Below, piece after piece: positions 8,539 to 17,447 of a DNA stretch of 33,461 nucleotides (position 1 is its first letter; each line of letters begins with the position of its first letter). A model generated the notes under the pieces. It was not told the DNA's origin. It made no database searches and saw nothing but the letters and a program-made list of their open reading frames with translations. This DNA is from SG8-41 sp032123035. GTDB taxonomy: Bacteria > Pseudomonadota > Gammaproteobacteria > Burkholderiales > SG8-41. The stretch is taken from positions 1-33,461 of the forward strand of contig JAQBFV010000177.1 in assembly GCA_032123035.1 (NCBI GenBank), read 5' to 3'. Position numbers and translations under genes: made by a program.

Positions 8539-9131
8539 GCCCGCCCGCCAGAATCACAGGTGTGATTTTGGCGGGCGGGCAGGGCCGCCGCATGGGCAGC
8601 GTGGACAAGGGTCTCAAGCTGCTGCGCGGTAAACCGATGGTGGCCTGGGTCATCGAGCGGTTCGCGCCACAGGTGGACGAACTGCTCGTCAACGCGAACC
8701 AGAATCTCGACCGCTATGGGCAACTGGGCTATCGCGTCATCCCCGATGCGATCGAGGGCTTTGCCGGACCGCTCGCCGGCCTGGAGCGCGCGCTGGCCGA
8801 AGCGCGGCATGAACTCGTCGCCACGGTGCCGTGCGATTCGCCCCACTTGGCGCTCGACCTGATCGAGCGCCTGAGAGGCGCGCTGCAACGCCATGAGGCT
8901 GACCTCGCCGTCGCCAAAACGGGCGCGCAGGCGCATCCGGTATTTTGCCTCTGTCGCAAGAGCGTCTCGTCCAGCTTGAGGGAATTTCTGGCCGGCGGAG
9001 GCCGCAAGATCGATGCTTGGTATTCGCGGCTCAAGGTGATCGAGGTCGCGTTCGACGACGAACCCGGGGCTTTCAGCAACGTCAATACAGAATCAGATCT
9101 GGAAGCGCTCGAGAACGAGCCGCCGCCGTGA
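8475..9131 (+). CDS. mobA: MobA, molybdenum cofactor guanylyltransferase
   Basis: Adds GMP to molybdopterin to make the MGD cofactor used by formate dehydrogenase. The core starts at about residue 28: TGVILAGGQGRRMGSVDKG (nucleotide-binding loop), then DAIEGFAGPLAGLERAL, TVPCDSPHL (metal-binding Asp), AHPVFCL and NVNTESDLEAL. Apart from the N-terminus the size is normal. The ATG at 8475 adds about 27 residues (RLGTRNPELGTRNLE and so on) encoded by the heptamer array, which have no place in the family. No other ATG lies before the core; the in-frame GTG at 8562 would remove part of the first strand. The true start is therefore uncertain. It may be a displaced or repeat-fused 5' end. Confidence 0.9.
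   Translation: MARSSQRLGTRNPELGTRNLERPPARITGVILAGGQGRRMGSVDKGLKLLRGKPMVAWVIERFAPQVDELLVNANQNLDRYGQLGYRVIPDAIEGFAGPLAGLERALAEARHELVATVPCDSPHLALDLIERLRGALQRHEADLAVAKTGAQAHPVFCLCRKSVSSSLREFLAGGGRKIDAWYSRLKVIEVAFDDEPGAFSNVNTESDLEALENEPPP
8539..8580 (+). promoter_or_regulatory. 20-bp near-perfect palindrome at the start of the mobA core
   Basis: Bases 8539-8558 pair with 8561-8580 at every position except one G-T (8551/8568), which is a wobble pair in RNA. Only two central bases are unpaired, so an RNA hairpin of very high stability would form. It covers the codons for the conserved ILAGG loop. It has no downstream T run, so it is not a classical terminator. An attenuator, mRNA-stability or protein-binding role is inference. 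Confidence 0.6.
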
Positions 9132-9155
9132 GGAATCGTCCGTTCTCGATTGGTG

Positions 9156-10166
9156 TCAGTCCAGCATTCGCTGCGCCTCGAGCATGGCCCCCAAAAGCCC
9201 CACCTGCGGGTTCATGATGATGTGCACGGGAATGGTCGACAAGAGGTCCCCGAAGCGCCCCTTGCTGTTGAAAGCCCGCATGAAGATGCCGTCCTTGAGC
9301 TTCGGCGCCAGTTTTGGCGCGATACCGCCTGCCAGGTAGACGCCACCTCGGGCCAGGGTCGCAAGCGCCATATTGCCTGCAAAGGCGCCGTAGGCGCTCG
9401 CAAACAAGTCCAGAGCGCGCACCGCGAGTGGGTCACGCTTCTCGAGGCCGAACTCGCCGATGACGCTCGCCGTGTCGGTGTTGTTGCGCGCCGCTTCCTG
9501 CAACTGCTTCGAGGGAATGCCCACGCCGGATTCCTGCAGGAAGCTGAAAATCCGCATCAGCCCCGGACCCGACACCACGCGCTCGAACGAAACCCGCCCG
9601 AACGTGCGGCGCAGGTAGACGAGCAGTTTGTCCTGGAGCTCGTCCACGGGTGCGAAGTCGGCGTGGCCCGCCTCGGAAGCATGCGCGACGTAGCCCCCAC
9701 CCTGCGCGGTCAGCAGCCCCGCGCCAAGACCGGTCCCGGCGCCGATGATGACGCGTGTGCCCTGGGCGACGGGATAGCCGTCCTGCAGGGTCTCTAGGTC
9801 CGCGGGTGCAAGGCGCGGGATGCCCAGGCCCGCCGCCGCGAAGTCGTTGAGGAGCTTCACCTCGGTCAACCCAAGCTCCGCGGCCAATCCATCACCCCTC
9901 ACCTTCCAGCCCAGATTGGTCAGCGTCACGCTGTTCAACGTGACCGGCCCCGCGACCGAGAAGCACGCCGCCCGCACGGCCCTGCGGTGCGGCGCCACAT
10001 CGGGCTTCGTCAGAAAATCCTCGATGATGGCCTTCAAGCTCTCGAAATGCTGGCTTTCGTAAACCGCCTGGGTGGCGACGCCGGGCCACGGCTTACCCTC
10101 GAGCGCCAGAGCGATTGTGCTACGCGTGCCGCCAACGTCGGCGGCGAGAAGGTAACGCCCGCTCAC
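9156..10166 (-). CDS. glk: Glucokinase
   Basis: Phosphorylates glucose with ATP to glucose 6-phosphate in the cytoplasm. It is 336 residues, of the E. coli Glk type. Seen are the phosphate-binding motif LLAADVGGTRSTIAL near residue 6, VKLLNDFAAAGLG with the catalytic Asp, VIIGAGTGLGAGLL, and the EAGHADFAP block with the conserved Glu and His. The C-terminal GGVYLAGGIAPKLAP and NPQVGLLGA are also typical. It starts with GTG at 10166. It converges on mobA with a 24-nt gap and lies 11 nt after the GGDEF/EAL gene. Confidence 0.95.
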   Translation of the reverse strand: MSGRYLLAADVGGTRSTIALALEGKPWPGVATQAVYESQHFESLKAIIEDFLTKPDVAPHRRAVRAACFSVAGPVTLNSVTLTNLGWKVRGDGLAAELGLTEVKLLNDFAAAGLGIPRLAPADLETLQDGYPVAQGTRVIIGAGTGLGAGLLTAQGGGYVAHASEAGHADFAPVDELQDKLLVYLRRTFGRVSFERVVSGPGLMRIFSFLQESGVGIPSKQLQEAARNNTDTASVIGEFGLEKRDPLAVRALDLFASAYGAFAGNMALATLARGGVYLAGGIAPKLAPKLKDGIFMRAFNSKGRFGDLLSTIPVHIIMNPQVGLLGAMLEAQRMLD

Positions 10167-10177
10167 GCAGCAGCCCG

Positions 10178-12565
10178 TTACGCCGAGAGGATGGTGCGCT
10201 CGTGGCCGGGCTCGGCGCCGAGCGCCTCTGGCTCGGCGATGAAGAAGCCCTGCGCGTAATCCACGCCCATCTCCTTCAATCGCGAAAGTGTCGCCGCGTC
10301 CTCCACCGACTCGGCCACCGTCTGCATGCCAAGAATATGGCCAATTCGGTTCACCGAATCCACGATTGCGTGGTCCATCGGGTCGGTCTCCATGTCCTTG
10401 ATGAACATGCCCGCAATCTTGAGGTAGTCCACCGGCAGATATTTGAGATAGGCGAAGGACGACATACCCGTGCCGAAATCATCGAGCGCGAAGCGGCAGC
10501 CGTTGCCCTTCAGCTCGCGCATCAGCTCGGCCGCCTTCGTGAGGTTCGAGATGGCGGTGGTCTCGGTGATCTCGAAGCACAGCAGCCCGTGCGGCAGCTC
10601 GTAGCGCGTCAGCAGATTGCGAAGGAAATCCGGGAAGCTCTTGTCGTTGATGCTCGCGCCAGAGATGTTGACCGAGTAGAAACCCCGCTCGCCACGCGCA
10701 TCCGGCTCGCGCGGGATGCCCCCGCTCAGCCATTGCCGGTGGAGATACTCGACCAGCGTGCTCACTACCCAGCGCTCGATCGAAGTGAGCAGGTTGTAGC
10801 GCTCGGCCGCCGGCATGAACCCGGTCGGCGAAATGAGATTGCCTGCGCGGTCGAGCATGCGCACCAGCACCTCGTGATGCGGCGGCATTCCCCGCGCCGG
10901 ATTGACCGGCATGATGAACTGGCGGTACAGCCGGAACTGGCCCAGCTCGAACGCGCGGTTGATCTGCGACACCACCTGGAGATCGCTGTGCCGGCCGGTG
11001 TAGTCGCGATCCTGCGGGCGATAGACCTGCACGCGATCGCGTCCCCGGTTCTTTGCCTCGTAGCAGCATACGTCGGCAAGCGTGAGCGCGTTGTTTGCAT
11101 CCCGGCTCTCCGCATTGAGCGGCACCAACCCGATGCTCACCCCGACGCTGAAGGTCTTGTCCTGCCACACGAAGCGGAACTCGCGGATGGTTTCACGCAG
11201 GCCGTTGGCGACGCGCACCGCCTGTTCGGTAAGGCAGGACTCCATCAACGCCCCGAACTCGTCCCCGCCGAGACGCGCGAGCGTATCGCTGCCGCGCATA
11301 CGTGTCTGCATCACCGCCGTCAGTTGCCGCAGCAGCTCGTCGCCGGCGGCATGCCCGCAGGTGTCGTTTACCGCCTTGAAATTGTCCAGGTCGAGGAACA
11401 GCAGCGCGTGCTCCTTGCCCTGGGTCTTGGCCGTGTCGATGAGATCCGACAGGCGCCGTTCGAATTCGCGCCGGTTGACGAGCCCGGTGAGCGCGTCGTG
11501 GCTCGCCTGCCAGATCAGCTGCTGGGCCATCGCGCGGACCTGGCTGACGTCGTGGAAAACCACGATCATTCCGTGTACGGTGCCATCGCGCCCGCGTATC
11601 GGAGCGTGCGAGTAGCGGATCGGGCACTCGCGCCCCTTGCGGTCAACCAGGCGCACTGCAATGGGCTCGCCGCCAGGCGCCGCATCCGCCCCGCCGGCGA
11701 GCGGATCGATGACGTTTCCGCTGCGCTCGTCGATAACGCGGTAGACCTCGCCCAGCGGCTTTCCGTGCGCATCCTGGGTGGTCCATCCCAGATAGCGCTC
11801 CGCGATGGGATTGAGGTAATCCACGCGTCCTGAATCGTCGGTCGTGATCACGCCATCCACGATCGAGTGGAGCGTGACCTCCGCGAGCTCTTTCTCGTGC
11901 TCGAGGTTCGCCTCCGTGCTGGCGACCACCCGGATCACCAGCAGTGCAATGACTGCGCCCGCCAGCAGCGCGAACAGCCCGCCGGCGCCGATCAGCAAAA
12001 AGCCATTGCGCATGCCCTGATTCGCGACGGCAACCGCCCGTGTCGTGGCGCTGTGGTTGGCTTCGAGCAGCCGGTAGAGGGTCTCTTGTAACCGGCTGTC
12101 CGTCAGTACCGCCTGCGTAAGATTGAGCTCGGAGGCGGGTGCGATCTGGCCGTTAAGCAGGAACTGGGCAACCTGCTCTCCAACATTTTTCGCACGCGCG
12201 GCTGCCTTGATCGCATCGTCGCGCGCCGCGCGGCTCGCAGCGGAAACCGGCAGCTCGCGCAGCCTCGCGACCGCATGGTTGTAAATTTCAGTCGTCCGGC
12301 GGTACTGGGCATGCAGTGCCGCACGTTCCTCCGGAGTCGTGGCCGCGAACATGCGGTCGATGGTCGAGACGCGCTGACCATTGCTGAGGAAGAGCTCGGA
12401 AATGGTCCCGATGTCGCGGCTCTGCGAGTCCGTCACCGCGTTCAACTGGCTGTTGAATGACTCGATTCGTGTCATTCCCAGCGCCATCAGCGCAGTCAGC
12501 ACCAGCAGCAGCAATCCGAAACTGAACACCAGCAGGTACTGCGATCGGGGCTTCGGCGAAATCAT
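10178..12565 (-). CDS. Membrane PAS-GGDEF-EAL cyclic-di-GMP protein
   Basis: A 795-residue inner-membrane signalling protein. It has a membrane segment at residues about 10-31, a helical periplasmic sensor region to about 187, a second membrane segment at about 188-215, a PAS domain at about 225-340, GGDEF at about 355-515 and EAL at about 530-790. The GGDEF motif is intact (RLGGDEF, 431-437), with an RGSD inhibitory I-site five residues before it, so diguanylate cyclase activity is likely. In the EAL domain the signature is EVLVR rather than EALLR. SVNISG, FEITET, DDFGTG and AESVE are retained, but the usual LKID reads LKIA. Phosphodiesterase activity may therefore be weak or altered. Its signal is unknown; the neighbours glk and mtfA suggest only a loose link with sugar metabolism. 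Confidence 0.93.
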   Translation of the reverse strand: MISPKPRSQYLLVFSFGLLLLVLTALMALGMTRIESFNSQLNAVTDSQSRDIGTISELFLSNGQRVSTIDRMFAATTPEERAALHAQYRRTTEIYNHAVARLRELPVSAASRAARDDAIKAAARAKNVGEQVAQFLLNGQIAPASELNLTQAVLTDSRLQETLYRLLEANHSATTRAVAVANQGMRNGFLLIGAGGLFALLAGAVIALLVIRVVASTEANLEHEKELAEVTLHSIVDGVITTDDSGRVDYLNPIAERYLGWTTQDAHGKPLGEVYRVIDERSGNVIDPLAGGADAAPGGEPIAVRLVDRKGRECPIRYSHAPIRGRDGTVHGMIVVFHDVSQVRAMAQQLIWQASHDALTGLVNRREFERRLSDLIDTAKTQGKEHALLFLDLDNFKAVNDTCGHAAGDELLRQLTAVMQTRMRGSDTLARLGGDEFGALMESCLTEQAVRVANGLRETIREFRFVWQDKTFSVGVSIGLVPLNAESRDANNALTLADVCCYEAKNRGRDRVQVYRPQDRDYTGRHSDLQVVSQINRAFELGQFRLYRQFIMPVNPARGMPPHHEVLVRMLDRAGNLISPTGFMPAAERYNLLTSIERWVVSTLVEYLHRQWLSGGIPREPDARGERGFYSVNISGASINDKSFPDFLRNLLTRYELPHGLLCFEITETTAISNLTKAAELMRELKGNGCRFALDDFGTGMSSFAYLKYLPVDYLKIAGMFIKDMETDPMDHAIVDSVNRIGHILGMQTVAESVEDAATLSRLKEMGVDYAQGFFIAEPEALGAEPGHERTILSA

Positions 12566-12587
12566 GGGTACGTTCGAGAGCTTTCTC

Positions 12588-13370
12588 TTAAGTCAGCATT
12601 GCCCGTGACAGGCGCAGTGCCGGATCCTGGCAGTAGAATGAGGCAAGCTCGCCATAGATCGCGGGATACGCGCCCTGCACCGCGTCCGGGGTCTCGAAAA
12701 AAGCCTCGCTCATCACCGCAAAGAATTCTGCCGGGTTTTCTGCGGCATAGGGATCGATCACGGTCTCCTCACGCCGTTCTATTCGTTCGCAAAACTCCCT
12801 GTAGGCTGCACCGAAAGTATCCGACCAGCGCGCCCGGTCCATGTCGGCGTGCAGCGGCGGAAAGCCGTTCGCGTTCCCGTTGAGCATGTCGAGCTTGTGC
12901 GCGAACTCGTGAATCACGACGTTGTAGCCGTCGCCGCCCCGCTTGGCATCCGCCCAGGAGAGAATCACCGGCCCCTCCAGCCACGATTCGCCCGACATCG
13001 GGGCCTTGACGCGGTGCGCGATGCCGTCTTCGTCAACGTACTCGTAATCGACAAGGAATTCGTCCGGATAAACGATCACCTCCACCCACCCCCGAAAAAA
13101 CTCGAGATCGAGATTGAGCACGAGCATACAGGCCTGCGCGGCAACACACATGCGTATTTCGTCACGCACTTCGAGCCCGCCCGCGCCGGTAATGGATTTC
13201 TCGTTCAGAAACAGAATCGCGGCTTCGCGCAACCGCTCGCGCTCCGCTGCCGAAAGCACGCGTGTGAACGGATAACGCGCGAGAACCGAGCGCCACAGCC
13301 TCTCGTCGAGCGTGGTATGCCTGAGTATCCGCTTGCGGCGCCAGTTTCTTAGAGCCCCTAGCATCTGCAT
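12588..13370 (-). CDS. mtfA: MtfA-family zinc metallopeptidase
   Basis: 260 residues, the typical length. In E. coli, MtfA is a cytosolic aminopeptidase that binds the Mlc (DgsA) repressor and so affects glucose uptake genes. The gluzincin motif VVIHEFAHKLDMLNG (HExxH) is present, with the third ligand candidate Glu in ENPAEFFAVMSEAFFE. The N-terminus (LRNWRRKRILRHTTLDERLW) and the PMSGESWLEGPVILSW block also match. The first codons (MQMLGALR) repeat, imperfectly, the terminal sequence of the inverted-repeat element lying just upstream, so the start may have been affected by that element; a start at the second Met is possible. Confidence 0.92.
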   Translation of the reverse strand: MQMLGALRNWRRKRILRHTTLDERLWRSVLARYPFTRVLSAAERERLREAAILFLNEKSITGAGGLEVRDEIRMCVAAQACMLVLNLDLEFFRGWVEVIVYPDEFLVDYEYVDEDGIAHRVKAPMSGESWLEGPVILSWADAKRGGDGYNVVIHEFAHKLDMLNGNANGFPPLHADMDRARWSDTFGAAYREFCERIERREETVIDPYAAENPAEFFAVMSEAFFETPDAVQGAYPAIYGELASFYCQDPALRLSRAMLT

Positions 13371-13394
13371 TCTTCTTCGCGCAAAAACTCACCT

Positions 13395-13659
13395 AGAGCT
13401 CCTAACATAATAAAACACACGCTGCGCTGTCACGATTTTGGCTAAAGATATGCGGGAACCAGAGGAACACTCGGTTTCAGGGTAAGTCCGTGAGTGTGCT
13501 ATCGGCCAAAATCGCGCCAGCCCGCAAGGGGTTGCGGCCAAAATCGCCGCTAGCTTTGTCGCTCGGCTTGTCAATATCGACATATTGGCTGCACCTCGCT
13601 TCGCGCTATCGACCATTTTCGCTCGCAACGCACGCGCGTTTCATCATGTTAGGAGCTCT
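13395..13659. mobile_element. MITE-like element with 22-bp terminal inverted repeats
   Basis: The left end 13395-13416 (AGAGCTCCTAACATAATAAA plus AC) is the inverse complement of the right end 13638-13659 with 20 of 22 matches; both differences are transitions. A weaker inverted match continues inward for about 30 nt. Inside, GCCAAAATCG occurs at 13505-13514 and 13537-13546 and inverted at 13433-13442. The right end supplies the rmuC stop codon. No transposase is encoded; a 79-codon minus frame spans it but looks non-coding. A clear target-site duplication was not seen. Confidence 0.6.
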
Positions 13660-14935
13660 TGCTTCCCTTGTTTTCCTCCCGCAGCTCGACCACGTTGGGG
13701 GCCTTCGCCTCCGGCTGGTCGAGCTCGGCCGACTCGATGCGCAGGAACTGTTGCGTGATCTTGCCCCCCGTGACCTGCATCTTCTCGACGTCCTCATTAG
13801 CCTGCCGGATGTGGCGGGCAAGCTCCTTAAGCCGGTCATCGAAGCGGTTGAATTCGACCGCCAGCCGCGTCAGCGCCTCCCGGATGACGTGAATCTGCTT
13901 GCGCGTCTCGACGTCCTTCAGGACCGCCCGCGCCGTGTTGAGGACCGCCATCAGCGTCGTTGGAGACACGATCCACACCCGCTTGCCGTTGGCATAATCC
14001 ACCACCTCCGCGTGGTAGGCATGGATTTCCGCGAATACCGCCTCCGCCGGCACGAACATGACCGCCCCGTCCGAGGTCTCGTTGGGCAGAATGTACTTGC
14101 GCGCAATGTCATCCACGTGCTTCTTCACGTCAATGCGAAACTGGCGCTGCGCGAGGGAGCGGTCGACGTCGTTCGTTCCGGGGGTAAACATCCGGTGATA
14201 GTTTTCGAGGGGGAATTTGGAGTCCACGCACACGAGCCCGGTCGGATCCGGCAGCTTCAGCACGCAATCGACGCGCATGCCGTTCGAGAGCGTGTACTGC
14301 ATCTCGAACGCCGCCGCCGGCATCACGTTGCGTACCAGCGCCTCGAGCTGAACCTCACCAAAGGCCCCGCGCGAGCGCTTGTCCCCGAGCAGCTCCTGCA
14401 GGCTGACGACGCTGCCCGTGAGAGTCTCGATCTTCTTCTGCGCCTCATCGATGGTCGCGAGCCGCACCATCACGCTCACGAAAGTCTCGTTGGTTTTCCG
14501 GAAGCCTTCATCGAGACGCTCGTTGACCTTGCCCGAGATCTGGTCCAGCCGTTCGTCGATCTTCCCGGTAAGCGACTGGGTCGTTTCCGCCAGCCGCCCC
14601 AGCATCGCTTCGCGGTTTTCCGAGAGGCTCCGCGATAGAGCAAGCTGCAGCGTGTGGACGGACTCGCGGGTCTGCGTCAGCTCTTCCGCCACGCGCGTGC
14701 GCAGCCGCTCAGAGCTATCGCCCAGGACCGAGCCCATGCGGTCGGACTGCTTCGCCAGGCCTTCGTGCAGGTCAAGGAGCATCGCCCGGTGCTTCTCCTC
14801 GAGGAGCTCGCCCTGCTGCGTCGCTTGCGTGCGCTCGAGCGCTGTGAGCTTCAGGTAGAGGGCCACCACCAGCCCCAGCAGAACCAGGAGGCCGAGCGCG
14901 ATAATAATTTCAAACGCAGGTTCCAAGTTGCCCAA
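13649..14935 (-). CDS. rmuC: RmuC family protein
   Basis: 428 residues. RmuC proteins limit recombination at inverted repeats in E. coli and have a nuclease-like fold; the exact activity is unproven. An N-terminal membrane segment (IIIALGLLVLLGLVVALYLKL) is followed by a coiled coil to about residue 170. The conserved core follows: KRSRGAFGEVQLEALVRNVMPAAAFEMQY, RVDCVLKLPDPTGLVCVDSKFPLENYHRM and AVMFVPAEAVFAEIH. The start at 14935 is a TTG with only weak ribosome-binding support; a second TTG lies 9 nt downstream. Its last codons and stop lie inside the right terminal repeat of the MITE-like element. Confidence 0.93.
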   Translation of the reverse strand: MGNLEPAFEIIIALGLLVLLGLVVALYLKLTALERTQATQQGELLEEKHRAMLLDLHEGLAKQSDRMGSVLGDSSERLRTRVAEELTQTRESVHTLQLALSRSLSENREAMLGRLAETTQSLTGKIDERLDQISGKVNERLDEGFRKTNETFVSVMVRLATIDEAQKKIETLTGSVVSLQELLGDKRSRGAFGEVQLEALVRNVMPAAAFEMQYTLSNGMRVDCVLKLPDPTGLVCVDSKFPLENYHRMFTPGTNDVDRSLAQRQFRIDVKKHVDDIARKYILPNETSDGAVMFVPAEAVFAEIHAYHAEVVDYANGKRVWIVSPTTLMAVLNTARAVLKDVETRKQIHVIREALTRLAVEFNRFDDRLKELARHIRQANEDVEKMQVTGGKITQQFLRIESAELDQPEAKAPNVVELREENKGSKSS

Positions 14936-14954
14936 GTATACCCGCTTGGATGCG

Positions 14955-17447
14955 CTACTCGGCCTCCCGCAGTGCGGTTATCGGTGGCCGCGACAGCGCG
15001 GCCCGCGCGCCGGCCAGCGCGTTGACCGTAACGCACGCGGCGCCCAACGCCGGGCCCCACAGCCACAGCCAGGGATTCGGCGTGTACGGAAGATTCAACA
15101 CCTGCTCGGCGATCAACGCGCCGATCGCGGCCGCGCCCCCGGCTGACAGGATTCCCGCGGCAAGGCCGATGACGACGAACTCCACGCGCTGGGCGGCAGC
15201 CACCTGCGCGCGGCTCGCGCCGAGCGCCCGCAGCAGCGCGGCCTCGCGCACGCGCTCGTCCTCGGTTGCGAGCAAGGCCGCGTAGAGCACGAGCAGACTC
15301 GCCGCCAACGTAAACAGGAACACCACCTGGACCGCCTGCACCACGCGCTCGATCACGCCCAGCACCTGCCGCACGATGAGGCTCATGTCCACGACCGTCA
15401 GGTTCGGGAACGTCCGTGACAGCTTGTTCATGACCGGGGCATAGGAGCCGGGCAGATGGAAGCTCGTGACGTAGCTGGTCGGGTAGCGCTCGAGCAACGG
15501 CGGCGTCGCGATCACGAAGAAGTTGACCTGCATTGAATCCCAATCGAGGCGCCGGATATTGGCAACCCGCGCGGTAAAAGAGCGCCCGCCCACCGACCAG
15601 GTGAGGCGGTTGCCCACCTTGATTCCAAGGGTGCGCGCGATGCCCTCTTCCACCGAGAAGGCGCCATTGACACGGTCCGCCGCCGCGAACCAGCGCCCGG
15701 CGCTGATGCGGTTGTGGGGAGGCAGTTCGTCCATGAATGACAGGTTGAACTCACGCTCGACCAGGCGCTTGGTGCGCAGCCCTTCGTAATGCTCGGCACT
15801 GACCTCGGCTCCGTCGATCGCAATCAGGCGACCGCGCACCATGGGGTAAACCGTCACCGACGGCAAGCCGTGATCCTGGAAAAAGCTTGCGAGCGGCGCG
15901 CGCTGCTCAGGCTGGATGTTGAGGATGAAACGATTCGGCGCATCCGGAGGAGTTTTCGCGCGCCACGCCGCGAGCAGATCGGCACGCGTCACCGTTAGCA
16001 GCAGGATCGCGGTCAGTCCCAGCGCGAGCGCGAGAATCTGCACGGTGCTGGCGCGGGCCCGCCGCCGCAGGTTCGCAAGTCCGTAGCGCCAGGCAATGCC
16101 GCCCAGTCCGCCGGCGCTGGCCACGAGCCGCAAGCTGCCGTAGCTGATGGCGGCGAACGCGATCGCCGCTCCTGCGAATCCGCCAAGCACGTAGGCTCCG
16201 AGCTTCGGATCACCCGCCTGCCACAGGATGAGCGCTGTCAGCGCCGCAAACCCCGTGGCGTAGGAGATCAACTGGCGCTCGCGCGGGCGCCCGATATCGC
16301 GACGGAGAACCCGCAGCGCCGGCACATCCTTGAGCTGCATGAGCGGCGGCAGTGCGAAGCCAAGCAGCAGCACGAAGGCGAGCAGCACTCCCTGGGCCGC
16401 GGGCACCCATGACGGTGGCGGCAATACCACGGCGACGAATTCCGTAAGCCCGCCCGCGAGCAGCTGCTGCGTGGCGAAGCCGAGCGCGCAACCGAGCGCA
16501 GCGGCAATGACCCCGAGTGCGATGAACTCCCACGCAAAGAATGCGAACAGTTGCCACTGGCTCGCGCCGAGACAACGCATCACGGCGTAGTTGTCGAGAT
16601 GACGCCGGCTATAGCGGCGCGTCGCAAGCCCGATCGCGACGGCGGCCAGCATCACGGCCAGCAACGTCGTCAGCCCGAGGAATTGCTGCGCGCGCTCCAG
16701 TGCCACCCTGATTTCCGGACGCGCCGACTCGAGGCCCTGCACGCGCTCTCCGCGCCCGAGGCGGGTTTTGGCCCAGCGCTCGTACTGGTCGACACTTTCG
16801 CGCTCACCCGCGACCAGCAAGCCGTAGTGCACGCGACTACCAACCTGGATGAGCTCTGTCTGCGGTAAATCAGCCGCGTTCATGATCAGCCGCGGCGCCA
16901 GATTGAAGAAACTCACGCCGCGATCGGGTTCGAGCGTGAGGATCGCCGCCACCGTCAACTTCGCAACCCCAAGCTCGAGGCGTGCTCCCACGTTCACATC
17001 CAGAGCGCTCGCGAGCCGCTCATCGACCCACACGCTTCCCGGCGGCGGTACGCCTCGCGCCTCGGTGTCCGGCACGTTGGGTGCCGGCGCGATGCGCAGC
17101 TTTCCCCGCAACGGGTAGCCGTCCGCCACTGCCTTGACGCCGGTCAACTGCATAGCCGCACCGCGCCGCGACATGCTGATAAAACGGATGCGGGAGGCCA
17201 CGGCCAGGTCCCGCCGCCGAGCCTCGTCGACAAAGGCCTGGTCGAGAGGATGATGCGACGTGATCAGGAGATCACCCCCAAGCAACTGGTGCGCGTCGCG
17301 GGTCAGCGCGTGGCGTACGCGGTCCGCGAAGAAGGACACACTCGTCACGCTGGTCACGGCGACGACGAGGGCGAGGCCAAGGAGCTTCAACTCGCCCGCC
17401 CGCCAGTCGCGCGCCAGCATGCGCAGTGCGATGGCCACGCGCCCCAT
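14955..17447 (-). CDS. ybbP: YbbP-like ABC transporter permease (FtsX/MacB type)
   Basis: An 830-residue inner-membrane protein with the FtsX-type permease repeated twice. There is an N-terminal membrane helix (LKLLGLALVVAVTSVTSVSF) and a periplasmic MacB-like region. Helices then follow at about residues 255-290, 305-345 and 350-390, a central group at about 400-500, and a C-terminal FtsX domain (VVFLFTLAASLLVLYAALLA, then LLRALGASRAQVAAAQRVEF). RCLGASQWQLF and LRALGASRAQV are the two coupling motifs. It forms a transporter with the adjacent YbbA ATPase; the substrate is unknown. It overlaps the ybbA stop by one base (TGATG), showing translational coupling. Confidence 0.93.
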   Translation of the reverse strand: MGRVAIALRMLARDWRAGELKLLGLALVVAVTSVTSVSFFADRVRHALTRDAHQLLGGDLLITSHHPLDQAFVDEARRRDLAVASRIRFISMSRRGAAMQLTGVKAVADGYPLRGKLRIAPAPNVPDTEARGVPPPGSVWVDERLASALDVNVGARLELGVAKLTVAAILTLEPDRGVSFFNLAPRLIMNAADLPQTELIQVGSRVHYGLLVAGERESVDQYERWAKTRLGRGERVQGLESARPEIRVALERAQQFLGLTTLLAVMLAAVAIGLATRRYSRRHLDNYAVMRCLGASQWQLFAFFAWEFIALGVIAAALGCALGFATQQLLAGGLTEFVAVVLPPPSWVPAAQGVLLAFVLLLGFALPPLMQLKDVPALRVLRRDIGRPRERQLISYATGFAALTALILWQAGDPKLGAYVLGGFAGAAIAFAAISYGSLRLVASAGGLGGIAWRYGLANLRRRARASTVQILALALGLTAILLLTVTRADLLAAWRAKTPPDAPNRFILNIQPEQRAPLASFFQDHGLPSVTVYPMVRGRLIAIDGAEVSAEHYEGLRTKRLVEREFNLSFMDELPPHNRISAGRWFAAADRVNGAFSVEEGIARTLGIKVGNRLTWSVGGRSFTARVANIRRLDWDSMQVNFFVIATPPLLERYPTSYVTSFHLPGSYAPVMNKLSRTFPNLTVVDMSLIVRQVLGVIERVVQAVQVVFLFTLAASLLVLYAALLATEDERVREAALLRALGASRAQVAAAQRVEFVVIGLAAGILSAGGAAAIGALIAEQVLNLPYTPNPWLWLWGPALGAACVTVNALAGARAALSRPPITALREAE

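Noticed and set aside
13389..13628. 79-codon minus-strand gene between rmuC and mtfA
   Set aside because: It lies wholly on the inverted-repeat element, has no ribosome-binding site, and its codons follow the repeats.
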